A stretch of 64,000 nt of DNA from Lachnospiraceae bacterium (GCA_015057085.1 SVFB01000125.1:1-64000); one strand, 5' to 3'. Positions 8,514 through 19,217 are shown, counted from the stretch's first letter. A program made the numbers and translations. Notes: generated by a model not told the origin, from the letters alone.

Positions 8514-10350
8514 AAACTTTTGCGCCGCATGCGCTACATTTCATTCTGCAGTTTGGAGTTACTGATTCTGCTTCGGAATTATGCTTCTCGCGCAACATAA
8601 ATGCTTTCGTGACACCTACATCGATAAAATCCCAAGGGAGGATTTCATCTTCGCTACGGGTGCGATATGCATAGAATTCTAAGCTGGTTCCGGTAGCTTC
8701 AAATGCATCTTCCCAAAGTTCGAAATTGAAATATTCACTCCATGCATCAAAGATACCACCATGTGAATATACATATTCGATGGTTTTGCCGATTCGGCGG
8801 TCTCCACGGGCGAGGAAACCTTCTAATACTGTGATATAAGCTTCATGCCAGTTGTAACGAATTCGTTTATGGTTTAATTGCTCTTTTAAATGATCATTTA
8901 CTAAATGTGCTCTGTCTAAATAGTTTTCCGGAGTAAACATTCCGGCCCATTGGAATGGCGTAAAAGGCTTTGGCACAAAAAACGAAGTGGAAATTGTAAT
9001 CTGTGGCGGCCCGGTTCGCTTCTCCTTTGGAACGGTGTCATAATAAAGGGCTGCAATATCATTTGCTAATTCCGGAATTGCTTTCATATCTGCTTCTGTT
9101 TCGCCGGGGAGGCCAAGCATGAAATACAATTTTACTTTGTTCCATCCACCTGCAAAGGCCTGTCCCGCACCATTCATTATATTTTCGACAGTCAAACCTT
9201 TATTAATCACATTTCGCATACGCTGAGAACCTGCTTCCGGAGCGAATGTGATGCTGCTTTTTTTGACATCTTGAACTTTACTCATGATATCAAGGGAGAA
9301 TGCATCAATTCGAAGGGACGGCAATGAAATATTCACACGATCCTTGCGGCAGTCATTGATTAAAAAATCCGAAAGTTCTTCTAATTGATGATAATCAGAA
9401 GAACTGAGTGAGCTCAGTGAAATCTCGTCATATCCGGTGGATTCAAGCATTTTGTGTGCATAATCCTTTAAAACAGACACATCTTTTTCTCGGTTTGGCC
9501 GATAAATCATGCCCGCCTGGCAAAAACGGCATCCGCGAATGCAGCCACGCTGAATTTCCAGTGTGACACGATCTTGAATGGCTTGTACAAATGGTACGAT
9601 TGGCTTTTCCGGATAGGTTGCGTGATCCAAATCTGCTTCGACCTGCTTCTTGATTTTGGTCGGAATATCATCATAGATTGGTAAGAATGATGCAATTGTT
9701 CCGTCTTCTTTGTATGTAACTTTGTAAAGGGAAGGGACATACATTCCTTCAATTTTTGCAACTTCATGTAAAAATGCTTTGCGATCGTAGCCATCTTCTT
9801 TTTTCATTTTTTTATATAAATCAAAGATGGCATCATATTGGGTTTCACCTTCGCCTATATAAAAGAAATCAAAAAAGTCTGCAATCGGTTCAGGATTGTA
9901 GGTACAAGGACCGCCGCCAATGATGATTGGATCGTCATTGGTTCGATCCTGGCTATGCAACGGAATTTGGCCTAAATCCAGAATCTGCAGAATATTGGTA
10001 TAACACATTTCATATTGTAATGTCATTCCAATGAAGTCAAAATCTTTAATTGGCTCTTGTGATTCCAAACCAAAAAGAGGGATATTCTGCTCCTTCATGA
10101 TTTTGTGAAGATCCGGCCATGGTGAATATACTCGTTCGCACCATACATCCTCTCTTCTGTTAAACATATCATAAAGAATTTGAATTCCCAGATGTGACAT
10201 TCCTATGTCATAAACATCCGGAAAGCACATGGCAAACCGGATGTCTACTTTGTTTTTGTCTTTTACTACAGAATTAAGTTCGTTCCCGATATAGCGAGCG
10301 GATTTATCTACGCTTAACAGGATTTCATCACTTAATGCAAGTTTTGTCAT
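8479..10350 (-). CDS. TIGR03960 family B12-binding-domain radical SAM protein
   Basis: Radical SAM cysteines RGCIRGCRFCQAG; N-terminal GMSHLGIQILYDMFNRREDVWCERVYSPWPD. Start at MTKLAL. Confidence 0.9.
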   Translation of the reverse strand: MTKLALSDEILLSVDKSARYIGNELNSVVKDKNKVDIRFAMCFPDVYDIGMSHLGIQILYDMFNRREDVWCERVYSPWPDLHKIMKEQNIPLFGLESQEPIKDFDFIGMTLQYEMCYTNILQILDLGQIPLHSQDRTNDDPIIIGGGPCTYNPEPIADFFDFFYIGEGETQYDAIFDLYKKMKKEDGYDRKAFLHEVAKIEGMYVPSLYKVTYKEDGTIASFLPIYDDIPTKIKKQVEADLDHATYPEKPIVPFVQAIQDRVTLEIQRGCIRGCRFCQAGMIYRPNREKDVSVLKDYAHKMLESTGYDEISLSSLSSSDYHQLEELSDFLINDCRKDRVNISLPSLRIDAFSLDIMSKVQDVKKSSITFAPEAGSQRMRNVINKGLTVENIMNGAGQAFAGGWNKVKLYFMLGLPGETEADMKAIPELANDIAALYYDTVPKEKRTGPPQITISTSFFVPKPFTPFQWAGMFTPENYLDRAHLVNDHLKEQLNHKRIRYNWHEAYITVLEGFLARGDRRIGKTIEYVYSHGGIFDAWSEYFNFELWEDAFEATGTSLEFYAYRTRSEDEILPWDFIDVGVTKAFMLREKHNSEAESVTPNCRMKCSACGAKVYGGGVCFENKN

Positions 10351-10378
10351 AAAATCTCCATTCTCTCTTCTTGCTGTT

Positions 10379-11659
10379 TTATCTTTGCGCAAGTTCGGTT
10401 GTAATTTCTTCCCAGGTAACGCCCTTTTCAACCATAAGCACCATGCAATGATATAAGAAGTCGGAAATTTCGTATTTGATTTCTTCAGGATCAGGATTTT
10501 TGGCAGCGATGATAATCTCTGTACTTTCCTCTCCTACTTTCTTCAAAATATTATCGATTCCCTTATCAAAAAGATAATTGGTATAAGAACCTTCGATTGG
10601 ATTTGATTTTCGGTCAGCAATGATATTGTAGACTTCTTCAAATACCTTAAGCGGATTCTTCTCAATATATTCTTTTTTTACAATTGTGTTATGGAAGCAA
10701 CTCTTCTCGCCTGTATGACAAGCAGCGCCGACTTGAGACACCTTAGCGAGTATTGTATCATAATCACAGTCTGCTGTTAAGGATTTTACGTATTGAAGAT
10801 GACCGGAAGTCATTCCTTTGGTCCAAAGTTCATTCCGGCTACGGCTCCAATAAGTCATTTTGCCAATGTTAATGGTAGTATTAAATGCCTCTTCGTTCAT
10901 GTAAGCAAGCATTAAAACCTGATCGGTTTTATAATCCTGAACAATTACAGGAATTAAACCATCGGAGTTTTTCTTTAAATCTTCCCATTTTAAATCAGGC
11001 GAGAAATTATCCATATTGATTCCGTCAGATGCCAAGGAAGATTTTAATTTCATAATATCTCTGGAGGTATCATTGATAAATGGTCCGGAGATTCCTCTGA
11101 TATTGTCGCGTTTTAGCAGTTCGAATATATTATCGTAATTGTATTCAGATAAGCGAACCACATATGGAACACTTGTGATATTTTCCACTGCGTCGATTAA
11201 ATCTTCGCTCATGAGATACATTTCATGAATCATGTCACGAAGGGCATTTTTGTTCTTGAAAATATAATCCACATTTGAGACAGAGACCACGATACGATCT
11301 TTCCCAAAACGATTGCTTGCTTCTTCAATTAATGAAGAACTGGCCGGTTTTGAGGCATTCATGATTACCTGAACGCATCCGGCGTATAATAATTTTTTAA
11401 CATCGTCAATGCGATTGATATTTCCGCCCGCACAGGTCTTGATTTCTAAATTCCGATTGATATTTTTGATAGTATGAACATTCTTGGCATGTTCGTCATC
11501 ATCATCGGACAAATCGAAAATGATAATTTTGTCAATGCCGCTGTCGTTATAAATCTGGCAAAGGGAGTACACATTTTGGATTTCTGTGTGATCTTCTAAA
11601 GAACGTACTGCTTTTCCATTTTTTAAATATATGGTTGCGACGATATTTTTTTGCTCCAT
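10379..11659 (-). CDS. hisIE: HisF-like (degenerate) - HisI - HisE fusion: phosphoribosyl-AMP cyclohydrolase / phosphoribosyl-ATP pyrophosphatase
   Basis: HisI motifs ([34 protein letters not shown]), HisE C-terminus ([16 protein letters not shown]) and an N-terminal HisA/HisF-like half. Start at MEQKNIV. Confidence 0.9.
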   Translation of the reverse strand: MEQKNIVATIYLKNGKAVRSLEDHTEIQNVYSLCQIYNDSGIDKIIIFDLSDDDDEHAKNVHTIKNINRNLEIKTCAGGNINRIDDVKKLLYAGCVQVIMNASKPASSSLIEEASNRFGKDRIVVSVSNVDYIFKNKNALRDMIHEMYLMSEDLIDAVENITSVPYVVRLSEYNYDNIFELLKRDNIRGISGPFINDTSRDIMKLKSSLASDGINMDNFSPDLKWEDLKKNSDGLIPVIVQDYKTDQVLMLAYMNEEAFNTTINIGKMTYWSRSRNELWTKGMTSGHLQYVKSLTADCDYDTILAKVSQVGAACHTGEKSCFHNTIVKKEYIEKNPLKVFEEVYNIIADRKSNPIEGSYTNYLFDKGIDNILKKVGEESTEIIIAAKNPDPEEIKYEISDFLYHCMVLMVEKGVTWEEITTELAQR

Positions 11660-11663
11660 AAGT

Positions 11664-12254
11664 TTATAAACTTCCTTTCGTTGACAATACATCTGTGATG
11701 CGAGGATCATAAGCGCATGCTTCGTCTAAAGCTCTTGCAAAAGCTTTGAACATTGCCTCAATCATATGATGATTATTGCCTGCATTGAGGACTTTTAAGT
11801 GTAAATTCATACCTGCTGTATAAGAAATTGCATAGAAAAATTCTTTGACCGTTTCTGTATCCATATATCCTACCCGATCTGTAGTAAAATCGGCTTCAAA
11901 ATTAAGATATGGCCGTCCGCATAAGTCGACAGCACAAAGGACTAAGACTTCATCCATTGGTAAAATACAGCTTCCGTATCGCTTGATTCCCTTTTTGTCA
12001 CCGATTGCATTTTTGATTGCAGTACCTAAAACGATACCGCAATCTTCCACTGTATGATGACAATCCACAGCAATATCACCTTCGCAATTGACTTCTAAAT
12101 CAAAAAAGCCGTGTTTGGAGAAGCCTTCTAACATGTGATTGAAGAATCCAATTCCGGTATTGATCATACTTTTGCCGCTTCCGTCTAGATTCAGCGTCAT
12201 TTCAATATCAGTTTCTTTTGTCTTTCTTTTTAATTTTGCAACTCTTTCAGCCAT
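11664..12254 (-). CDS. hisB: Imidazoleglycerol-phosphate dehydratase
   Basis: [51 protein letters not shown]. Confidence 0.97.
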   Translation of the reverse strand: MAERVAKLKRKTKETDIEMTLNLDGSGKSMINTGIGFFNHMLEGFSKHGFFDLEVNCEGDIAVDCHHTVEDCGIVLGTAIKNAIGDKKGIKRYGSCILPMDEVLVLCAVDLCGRPYLNFEADFTTDRVGYMDTETVKEFFYAISYTAGMNLHLKVLNAGNNHHMIEAMFKAFARALDEACAYDPRITDVLSTKGSL

Positions 12255-12256
12255 TT

Positions 12257-13555
12257 TTATGACTCCTTGTCCTCGAATCTTACTCGAATTGAATTTGCAT
12301 GAGCAGTTAACTGTTCGCAATCTGCGAAGGTTGCGATATCTTGATATACAGCTTCCAATGCTTCTCTTGAATAAGAGATAATGCTGGATTTCTTGATGAA
12401 ATCATCTACGGAAAGCGGCGAAAAGAATTTCGCTGTTCCGTTTGTAGGTAAAACATGATTTGGTCCTGCAAAATAATCGCCAAGCGGTTCGGAAGAATAT
12501 TCACCTAAAAAGATTGCGCCTGCATTCTTGATTTTGGTCATGATTGTAAACGGATCTTTGGTGACAATTTCCATGTGCTCAGATGCAATTGTATTTGCTG
12601 CATCAATCGCATCCTGCATATTATCAGCAACTAAAATATATCCATATTGATCCAATGATTTCTGAATAATTTCCTTGCGTGATAAAACAGCAACAAAACC
12701 ATCGACTTCTTTTGAAACATTTTCGGCAAGCTCTTTGCTTGTGGTGATTAAGATGGCAGATGCCATTTCATCATGTTCAGCCTGAGAAAGTAAATCGGCG
12801 GCTACATACCGAGGGTTTGCTGTCTCATCAGCCAAAACCAGAATTTCGCTTGGACCTGCAATGGAATCGATGCTTACGAAGCCGAATACAGCTTTTTTTG
12901 CAAGGGCAACAAAGATATTTCCGGGTCCAACAATTTTATCTACCTTTGGCACGGATTCTGTTCCGAATGCCATGGCAGCAATTGCCTGTGCTCCTCCGCA
13001 TTTGTATATTTCATCCACGCCTGCTTCTTTTGCGGCAACTAAGGTGGAAGGATATACTTTTCCGTTTGCATCACAAGGTGTGCACATCACAATGCGTGGT
13101 ACCCCTGCTACTTTAGCCGGTAACACATTCATTAATACAGAAGAAGGATAAACCGCTTTTCCACCCGGCACATAGACACCGGCAATGTTCATCGGTGATA
13201 CCTTCTGTCCTAAAATGATTCCATCTTCTGATGTAAACCAAGAATTCTGTAATTGCTTCTCGTGATATTTTTTGATATTGACAAGAGATTTACGAATGAC
13301 AGATAAAAGTGTTTGATCAACTGCTTCATAAGCCTCTTTGATTTCATTTTCTGTTACAAGAATATTGTCCTTGTTTATATCTGCTTTGTCAAATTTTTTT
13401 GTATATTCAAAAATGGCTTCATCGCCCTTTTCGCGAACCTGTTCGATTATTTCCGCAACAACTTTCTCATATTCCCCATAGCTGTTCGGAGATCTTTTCA
13501 AAAGATTCTTTGATAAATCTGTTTTTGTTTGTTCATTTAATTCTAAGATTCTCAT
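12257..13555 (-). CDS. hisD: Histidinol dehydrogenase
   Basis: GVYVPGGKAVYPSSVLMNVLPAKVAG, KIVGPGN, SIAGPSEILVLAD, GPNHVLPTNGTAKFFSPLSV. Confidence 0.98.
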   Translation of the reverse strand: MRILELNEQTKTDLSKNLLKRSPNSYGEYEKVVAEIIEQVREKGDEAIFEYTKKFDKADINKDNILVTENEIKEAYEAVDQTLLSVIRKSLVNIKKYHEKQLQNSWFTSEDGIILGQKVSPMNIAGVYVPGGKAVYPSSVLMNVLPAKVAGVPRIVMCTPCDANGKVYPSTLVAAKEAGVDEIYKCGGAQAIAAMAFGTESVPKVDKIVGPGNIFVALAKKAVFGFVSIDSIAGPSEILVLADETANPRYVAADLLSQAEHDEMASAILITTSKELAENVSKEVDGFVAVLSRKEIIQKSLDQYGYILVADNMQDAIDAANTIASEHMEIVTKDPFTIMTKIKNAGAIFLGEYSSEPLGDYFAGPNHVLPTNGTAKFFSPLSVDDFIKKSSIISYSREALEAVYQDIATFADCEQLTAHANSIRVRFEDKES

Positions 13556-13573
13556 ATTCTACCTCTGCTATTA

Positions 13574-14218
13574 TTATAAGATATGCTTTAAATCACGAAT
13601 CAATTTTGTGATTCTTTCATTTTCCATTTTCATGCTCACTTGATTTACAACGACTCTTGCAGAAAGCGGACAAACTTCTTCTAATACAGTTAATCCGTTT
13701 TCTCGTAATGTTGTTCCGGTTTCTACGATGTCGCAAATGACTTCGGATAATCCGACAATTGGTGCAAGCTCGATAGAACCATTTAATTTGATGATTTCTA
13801 CTGTTTGATGCTTCTTGTTGTAAAAATAGTCTTTGGCAATTTTCGGATATTTTGTAGCAACACGAATTTGCTCATGATGCATCAGCAAATCTCTTGCACT
13901 TTCAGGTCCGCAAATACACATTCTGCATTTACCAAAGCCTAAATCAAAGACTTCATAAATATTGCGACCTTCTTCTAAAATTGTATCTTTTCCTACGATA
14001 CCGATATCTGCTGCGCCGTATTCTACATAAGTCGGCACATCCGGTCCTTTTGCAAGGAAAAATCGAAGCTTTAATTCTTCATTTACGAATATCAGCTTTC
14101 TTGTATTTTTATCGCGAATCTCTTCACAGGTGATTCCGATTTTCTCGAATAAATCTAAGGTTTGGTTAGCAAGTCGCCCTTTTCCTAAGGCGAATGTTAA
14201 ATAGCGATCTTCACTCAT
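13574..14218 (-). CDS. hisG: ATP phosphoribosyltransferase, short form
   Basis: FALGKGRLANQTL, YGAADIGIVGKD, DIVETGTTLRENGL. HisZ partner is encoded next to it. Confidence 0.97.
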   Translation of the reverse strand: MSEDRYLTFALGKGRLANQTLDLFEKIGITCEEIRDKNTRKLIFVNEELKLRFFLAKGPDVPTYVEYGAADIGIVGKDTILEEGRNIYEVFDLGFGKCRMCICGPESARDLLMHHEQIRVATKYPKIAKDYFYNKKHQTVEIIKLNGSIELAPIVGLSEVICDIVETGTTLRENGLTVLEEVCPLSARVVVNQVSMKMENERITKLIRDLKHIL

Positions 14219-14240
14219 TGTTTTATCTCCAATAGTACTA

Positions 14241-15431
14241 TTAATCAATCATAAATACGACTTCAGCAAGTTGTTTTTCGGCAGCATAATTTTGATAATC
14301 ATCTGCTTGAAGTTCTTTTTGATACCGAAGTAAATCCACTTTTGTACCGCTGCTTCGAAGCGCTGATGCTTTCTCAATGGCTGCTGTGCGATTTTCTTTA
14401 CTATAAACCAAGAGCATGCCCTCTTGCTTAACAGGAATTTCTATCTTTTGTCTTGAAACTGCAGCCATCAATTGATCTACATTGATTGCAAATCCAATTG
14501 CAGGCTGATTCTTTCCAAAGTAGGATAATAATTTATCATATCTTCCGCCGGTCACAATTGCTTCGCCGGTTCCGAAGGTATATCCTGCAAAAATGACTCC
14601 AATATAATAATTATGATGACTTACAATGCCAAGTTCCAAAGAGATATATTTATCAATTCCGTAAATACGAGTCTGATCATACAAAGATTCCAAGTCATCC
14701 AAAGCGGTATAGATATCAGCATATTCCTTTGCCCTAAGCTTTGCTTTGGTTAAAACATCGATTGATAAGTCATAGGATGAAAGCAAGCTAAATAAATATT
14801 TTAATTGTTCATTAATATCCAATTTGTCTACAATCTCTTCAACCCCAAACAGGTTATTGTTTGAGAGATATTCTTCGATTTCCTGTGCGATATCGTCTGA
14901 AATATTTGCAGCCTGAATCAGTGCAGGTAAATATAAAGAATGTCCGACAGTGATTCTGAATTCTTCCAAACCACATGATTTTAAGGAATCTACGACCATG
15001 GCTAAAATCTCTCCGTCTGCGGAAGACGAAGAATCTCCCAATAATTCGGCACCGCATTGTGTGGATTCTTTTAATTTCAATTGGTAATCCGTTGAATTAA
15101 CAAAAGTATTTCCCATATAGCAAAGTTTTACCGGCAAAGCACTGTCCATATAATATTTTGCAGCACTTCGTGCGATAGATGGGGTAAAATCAGGACGTAA
15201 TACCAAGGTGTTTCCTTCTTTATCAAAGAATTTATACATATCTTTGGAAGGAACTGCTCCAATTTCTTCTGAAAAGATATTTAAAAATTCAATGGAAGGG
15301 GTTTGAATATCCTGATATCCGTATGAAACCAAGGTGTCGTGAAGATGGTTTTGCAATGTTAATTTCTTTTGACATTCTCCATTGTAAATATCTCTTACAC
15401 CATCAGGTGTATGCAATCGTTGTTCTTTCAT
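14241..15431 (-). CDS. hisZ: ATP phosphoribosyltransferase regulatory subunit
   Basis: HisRS-like fold (TPDGVRDIY, LRPDFTPSIAR, GGRYDKLLSYFG) adjacent to short HisG. Confidence 0.94.
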   Translation of the reverse strand: MKEQRLHTPDGVRDIYNGECQKKLTLQNHLHDTLVSYGYQDIQTPSIEFLNIFSEEIGAVPSKDMYKFFDKEGNTLVLRPDFTPSIARSAAKYYMDSALPVKLCYMGNTFVNSTDYQLKLKESTQCGAELLGDSSSSADGEILAMVVDSLKSCGLEEFRITVGHSLYLPALIQAANISDDIAQEIEEYLSNNNLFGVEEIVDKLDINEQLKYLFSLLSSYDLSIDVLTKAKLRAKEYADIYTALDDLESLYDQTRIYGIDKYISLELGIVSHHNYYIGVIFAGYTFGTGEAIVTGGRYDKLLSYFGKNQPAIGFAINVDQLMAAVSRQKIEIPVKQEGMLLVYSKENRTAAIEKASALRSSGTKVDLLRYQKELQADDYQNYAAEKQLAEVVFMID

Positions 15432-15540
15432 AATCTTGCTTCTCCATTAGTTGTTGAAATTTTAAATTGCTTTAGTTTTGTAAAGCAATAATACGCTACC
15501 ATATTATTAAAATAAAACAAGACAATTATAAAAGATTCAC

Positions 15541-16083
15541 TTAACCATTGTCAACCCTGGTATTTAAATCTTTTTGAATCGTTTCCAAATATGGAATGAA
15601 GCCGCCAGAAGTATTGGAAATATAAAAGTCATCACACAATTCTTCTATGCGAAAACTTTTTCTTCCGCCTGCTTTGGCCCGTTCCCAAAAACGATTTAAT
15701 TCTTCTAATCTTAAATAATAAAAGGATTCTTTATGAGTGAAATAAATTAAAAAGAATGCAATTCCATCCTGTTTCTCCCATTCACGCATGAATTGAATCT
15801 GATGAGGATGGATATTTGCAAGCGGAAAGGTATCCGTATGACACTCTTTGGCATCAAAACAGACAGGAATTCCCTGGACGACGCCAATATAATCGACAGT
15901 ACTTTTTTGGTCAAAATATGCCAAGGTAATATGATGTGTTTCCTTGTCGATGTTAATCGGCGTAATCGGAGTTGGGATTTTTTGAATTAAAGCCAGATGG
16001 TTGGTTTGATATTTGTCATTGGTTAGATTGATCAGATTTTCTAAAGCTGAGCCCCTTAATCCTCTGGAGTTCCAGGTTGCCAT
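15541..16083 (-). CDS. recU: Holliday junction resolvase RecU
   Basis: NSRGLRGSALENLIN..Y, STVDYIGV, CFDAKE nuclease core, HQIQFMREWEKQDGIAFFLIYF. Confidence 0.92.
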   Translation of the reverse strand: MATWNSRGLRGSALENLINLTNDKYQTNHLALIQKIPTPITPINIDKETHHITLAYFDQKSTVDYIGVVQGIPVCFDAKECHTDTFPLANIHPHQIQFMREWEKQDGIAFFLIYFTHKESFYYLRLEELNRFWERAKAGGRKSFRIEELCDDFYISNTSGGFIPYLETIQKDLNTRVDNG

Positions 16084-16085
16084 AT

Positions 16086-17054
16086 TTATATACCCCCATC
16101 TAATAAACGATTAAAATCTTTTGGCAATGATGCTTCAAAGGTTCCAAGATTCGGCAGAACAATTTTATGGGCGTGCAACAATTGCGTGCAGATGCCGTAA
16201 TTTGCCTTGTATCGGTCGTTTACGCTGCGATTGCCATATTTATAGTCTCCGATAATCGGATGCCCGATTTGAGCCAAATGCGCGCGGATTTGATGCGTCT
16301 TGCCGGTGAATAGTTCGATTTCTATAAAAGAAAAATCATATTTCTCATGATATTGAATCATGGAAAAGCCGGTTTCGATGTAATCAGCACCATCTTTTTG
16401 GATGTCATAAACGGTGACTGTATTATTTGCCCCATCTTTTTTGATATATCCGCGAAAGGTTCCGTTTTGCGTAAATTTTCCATTTACAATAGCATAATAG
16501 TATTTGTGCGCAGTACGATTTTTCAGCGCTTCTGACATTTCCTGCAAACCTTTCATGCTCTTCCCGAAAACCAGGATGCCTGTTGTATTTTGGTCTAATC
16601 GATTGCAAACGGAAGGATGAAAGGTTTGATAATCTTCTTCTGTTAATTCATGCTGATTGATCATATAAGAAATCAAAATTTCATTTGCAGAAATATCATC
16701 AGCTTTTGCTTTTTGAGAAAGCAGATTTTGAGGCTTGTTATATAAAATCAAATCTTCGTTTTCGAATATAATCTCCGGCTTTGGATATTTTAAATTTTTA
16801 AGGGCTTCAAATTCTTTTGAAAGAACATTTTGGTCTGCCGTGAATTTATTGTAGGTTTCATCTGAAAAAAATACTTTCACAGAATCGCCTACCTTTAAAA
16901 TCTCTTTTCCGTCTGCTTTTTGATCATTTAAGGTGATATTCTTTTTGCGAAGCATTTTATATAAGAAACCGCTACCTGCATTGATAAATAATTTTTTTAA
17001 GTATTTGTCAAATCGGATTCCGGAATCGTTTTTTGATATCTTAATTTCTTTCAT
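16086..17054 (-). CDS. RluA family pseudouridine synthase
   Basis: S4-like N-terminus, VCNRLDQNTTGILVFGKS catalytic motif, FTGKTHQIRAHLAQIGHPIIGDYKYG. Confidence 0.93.
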   Translation of the reverse strand: MKEIKISKNDSGIRFDKYLKKLFINAGSGFLYKMLRKKNITLNDQKADGKEILKVGDSVKVFFSDETYNKFTADQNVLSKEFEALKNLKYPKPEIIFENEDLILYNKPQNLLSQKAKADDISANEILISYMINQHELTEEDYQTFHPSVCNRLDQNTTGILVFGKSMKGLQEMSEALKNRTAHKYYYAIVNGKFTQNGTFRGYIKKDGANNTVTVYDIQKDGADYIETGFSMIQYHEKYDFSFIEIELFTGKTHQIRAHLAQIGHPIIGDYKYGNRSVNDRYKANYGICTQLLHAHKIVLPNLGTFEASLPKDFNRLLDGGI

Positions 17055-17059
17055 ATAGG

Positions 17060-17770
17060 CTAGTTGGCTTTCTTTTTCAGTTGCTGTATTTCATCTTCTG
17101 TTAATTTCCGATATTCACCGGGTAAAAGTCCGTCTAAAGTAATTGCTCCTTCTTTGATACGCTTTAAATAAATGACTTCACAGCCTATGGAATGGAACAT
17201 ACGCTTTACTTGATGGAAACGGCCTTCGCAAATTTTAAGATTGGCTGAAAAGCAATCTTCTTCAGATAAAATCTCAAGTTCAGCTGGAATGGTAGGCTTC
17301 TCGTCTCCGATATCGATTCCTTGCATAAAGGATTCTATTGCGCTATTTGGAACTGCATGATCCAATCTTGCATAATAGGTTTTTGGAACACGATGGGAAG
17401 GACTGATCAGATGATGAAGAAAATCTCCATCGCTTGTTAAAAATAACAGCCCTTCCGTATCTAAATCCAATCGTCCGACTGCATTGATTCTTTTTCGAAT
17501 ATCATCGGGAAAATAATCAAATACCGTCTTATGAAGAGCGTCTTCATTGGCGGTGACGCAGCCTGCCGGTTTATAAAAAGCAAAATATAAATCCTTTTCG
17601 TATGATAATCTTTGATTGTTGAAGCAAATGTAATCCTGTAATTCATCAATGATCATACCGCCGTCTTTTGCAGGCGTTCCGTTGACTGTTACGAGTCCTT
17701 GCTTGATTTTCTTTTTTACTTCGAATCTTGTACCGCATCCTGTTTCACATAAATATTTATCGAGTCTCAT
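17060..17770 (-). CDS. RsuA family pseudouridine synthase
   Basis: S4 domain MRLDKYLCETGCGTR, VGRLDLDTEGLLFLTSDGDF, KICEGRFHQVKRMFHSIGCEV. Confidence 0.94.
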   Translation of the reverse strand: MRLDKYLCETGCGTRFEVKKKIKQGLVTVNGTPAKDGGMIIDELQDYICFNNQRLSYEKDLYFAFYKPAGCVTANEDALHKTVFDYFPDDIRKRINAVGRLDLDTEGLLFLTSDGDFLHHLISPSHRVPKTYYARLDHAVPNSAIESFMQGIDIGDEKPTIPAELEILSEEDCFSANLKICEGRFHQVKRMFHSIGCEVIYLKRIKEGAITLDGLLPGEYRKLTEDEIQQLKKKAN

Positions 17771-19217
17771 TTGTTTGTTCTAGGAATTTAATGATAAAAT
17801 CCCATACGCGCTTAGTTGAGGAAATGGATAATCGCTCTTTTGGAGTATGAATATCAAAATTATTTGGTCCAAAAGATACACAATCCAATCCGGATAATTT
17901 TTCATAAAAGATTCCACATTCCAATCCTGCATGAATGGCCTCGAAAATAGGCTTCTCTCCAAACATGTCAGTATAGACAGCTTCAATTTCGTCACGAAGC
18001 GGGGAAATTGAATTGTATTCCCAGGCTGGATAATCTCCTTCAATATTGACTTCTCCGCCTAAAAATTCAATTAACATGGTTAATCTGTTCTTCAAATCTT
18101 CTTTTCTTGTAGAAACGCTGCTTCGAATGGATGTAACCATATGAAGCGCATCTTCTTGTAATTCAAGAATGCCAAGATTTAAGGAGGTTTCAACCAAACC
18201 TTTTATACTTTTACTCATATGAAGCATTCCATCCGGTGTTTCACGCAAGAAAAAGATGATTTTCATGACAGAAGAAGCATCCAATGCCTGATAACTTTTT
18301 TCTTCTGTAATGAAATTTGTTTGAATTGTGACATTTGGATCTGTAACGGAATGCTCTTTTTGAAGCTGCTTGCAGACTTCTTCGATGATGTTTTTCGCAA
18401 TTTCTTTGTCACCCTCATCTATTACGAGCAGTGCTTTCGATTCTCTTGGAATCGCATTATCTTTTGTGCCGCCGGCAAAATGAACAATTGAAAATGGCAT
18501 TTCTTCTTTTAAGGATGCAAATAATCGGCCCATTAAAATATTGGCATTTCCTCTTTCTTTGTCAATCTCAGCACCTGAATGTCCACCTTCGAGGCCTGTG
18601 ATACAAACTTCCAGACCCAGACCGGAAATTGCTTCGCGTCTTACCGGAATATTCGATATTACACTCATACCTCCGGCACAACCGGTTAAGAAATGTCCTT
18701 CATCATCACTGTCAATGTTTAACATACGACGTCCTTTCAGCTTAGAAAGGTCCATTTCGAATGCTCCAAGCATACCGATTTCTTCGTCGACTGTGATGAC
18801 GACTTCTAACCTTGGGTGAGAAATTGTATCTGATTCAAGAATTGCTAAGGCATATGCGACTGCAATTCCGTCATCTCCGCCAATGGTTGTCTTTTCGGCC
18901 TTTACGAAATCACCATCAATATATAAAGATAATGGGTCTGTTTCGAAGTTGATATCGGAATCTGCTTCTTTTTCGCAAACCATATCCATATGACCTTGGA
19001 TAATGATAGGTTCGGCATTCTCATATCCGGCAGTTGCTTCTTTGATTAAAATCACATTATTCATTTCATCCTGATATGTTTCCAAATGATATCTATGACC
19101 GAAGTCCACCAGATAATCACTGATTCGTTTTGTGTCTCTTGAACCATGTGGGATATTTGCAATCTCTTCAAAATAATAAAATACTCTGTTTGGCTCTAAA
19201 TTTTCTAATACTCGCAT
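17757..19217 (-). CDS. pepD: Aminoacyl-histidine dipeptidase (M20 family, PepD-like)
   Basis: QGHMDMVCEKE, GGDDGIAVAY, TVDEEIGMLGAF, HAGLECGIF, SFGPNNFDIHTPKERL. Confidence 0.94.
   Translation of the reverse strand: MRVLENLEPNRVFYYFEEIANIPHGSRDTKRISDYLVDFGHRYHLETYQDEMNNVILIKEATAGYENAEPIIIQGHMDMVCEKEADSDINFETDPLSLYIDGDFVKAEKTTIGGDDGIAVAYALAILESDTISHPRLEVVITVDEEIGMLGAFEMDLSKLKGRRMLNIDSDDEGHFLTGCAGGMSVISNIPVRREAISGLGLEVCITGLEGGHSGAEIDKERGNANILMGRLFASLKEEMPFSIVHFAGGTKDNAIPRESKALLVIDEGDKEIAKNIIEEVCKQLQKEHSVTDPNVTIQTNFITEEKSYQALDASSVMKIIFFLRETPDGMLHMSKSIKGLVETSLNLGILELQEDALHMVTSIRSSVSTRKEDLKNRLTMLIEFLGGEVNIEGDYPAWEYNSISPLRDEIEAVYTDMFGEKPIFEAIHAGLECGIFYEKLSGLDCVSFGPNNFDIHTPKERLSISSTKRVWDFIIKFLEQTNETR

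Noticed and set aside
8358-8600. 80-aa plus-strand ORF spanning the radical SAM / DUF2344 junction
   Set aside because: Antisense to two overlapping conserved genes, without SD.
12760-13151. Two plus-strand ORFs (118 and 96 aa) antisense to hisD
   Set aside because: Overlap each other and the conserved hisD frame; no SD or promoter.
13432-13447. GAACCTGTTC palindrome, possible extra LexA site
   Set aside because: Half-site spacing is 2 nt rather than 4, and it lies inside hisD coding sequence.
15432-15540. Possible His T-box or attenuator peptide upstream of hisZ
   Set aside because: No T-box core and no His-codon-rich leader peptide; only an 8-bp hairpin without a U-tract.
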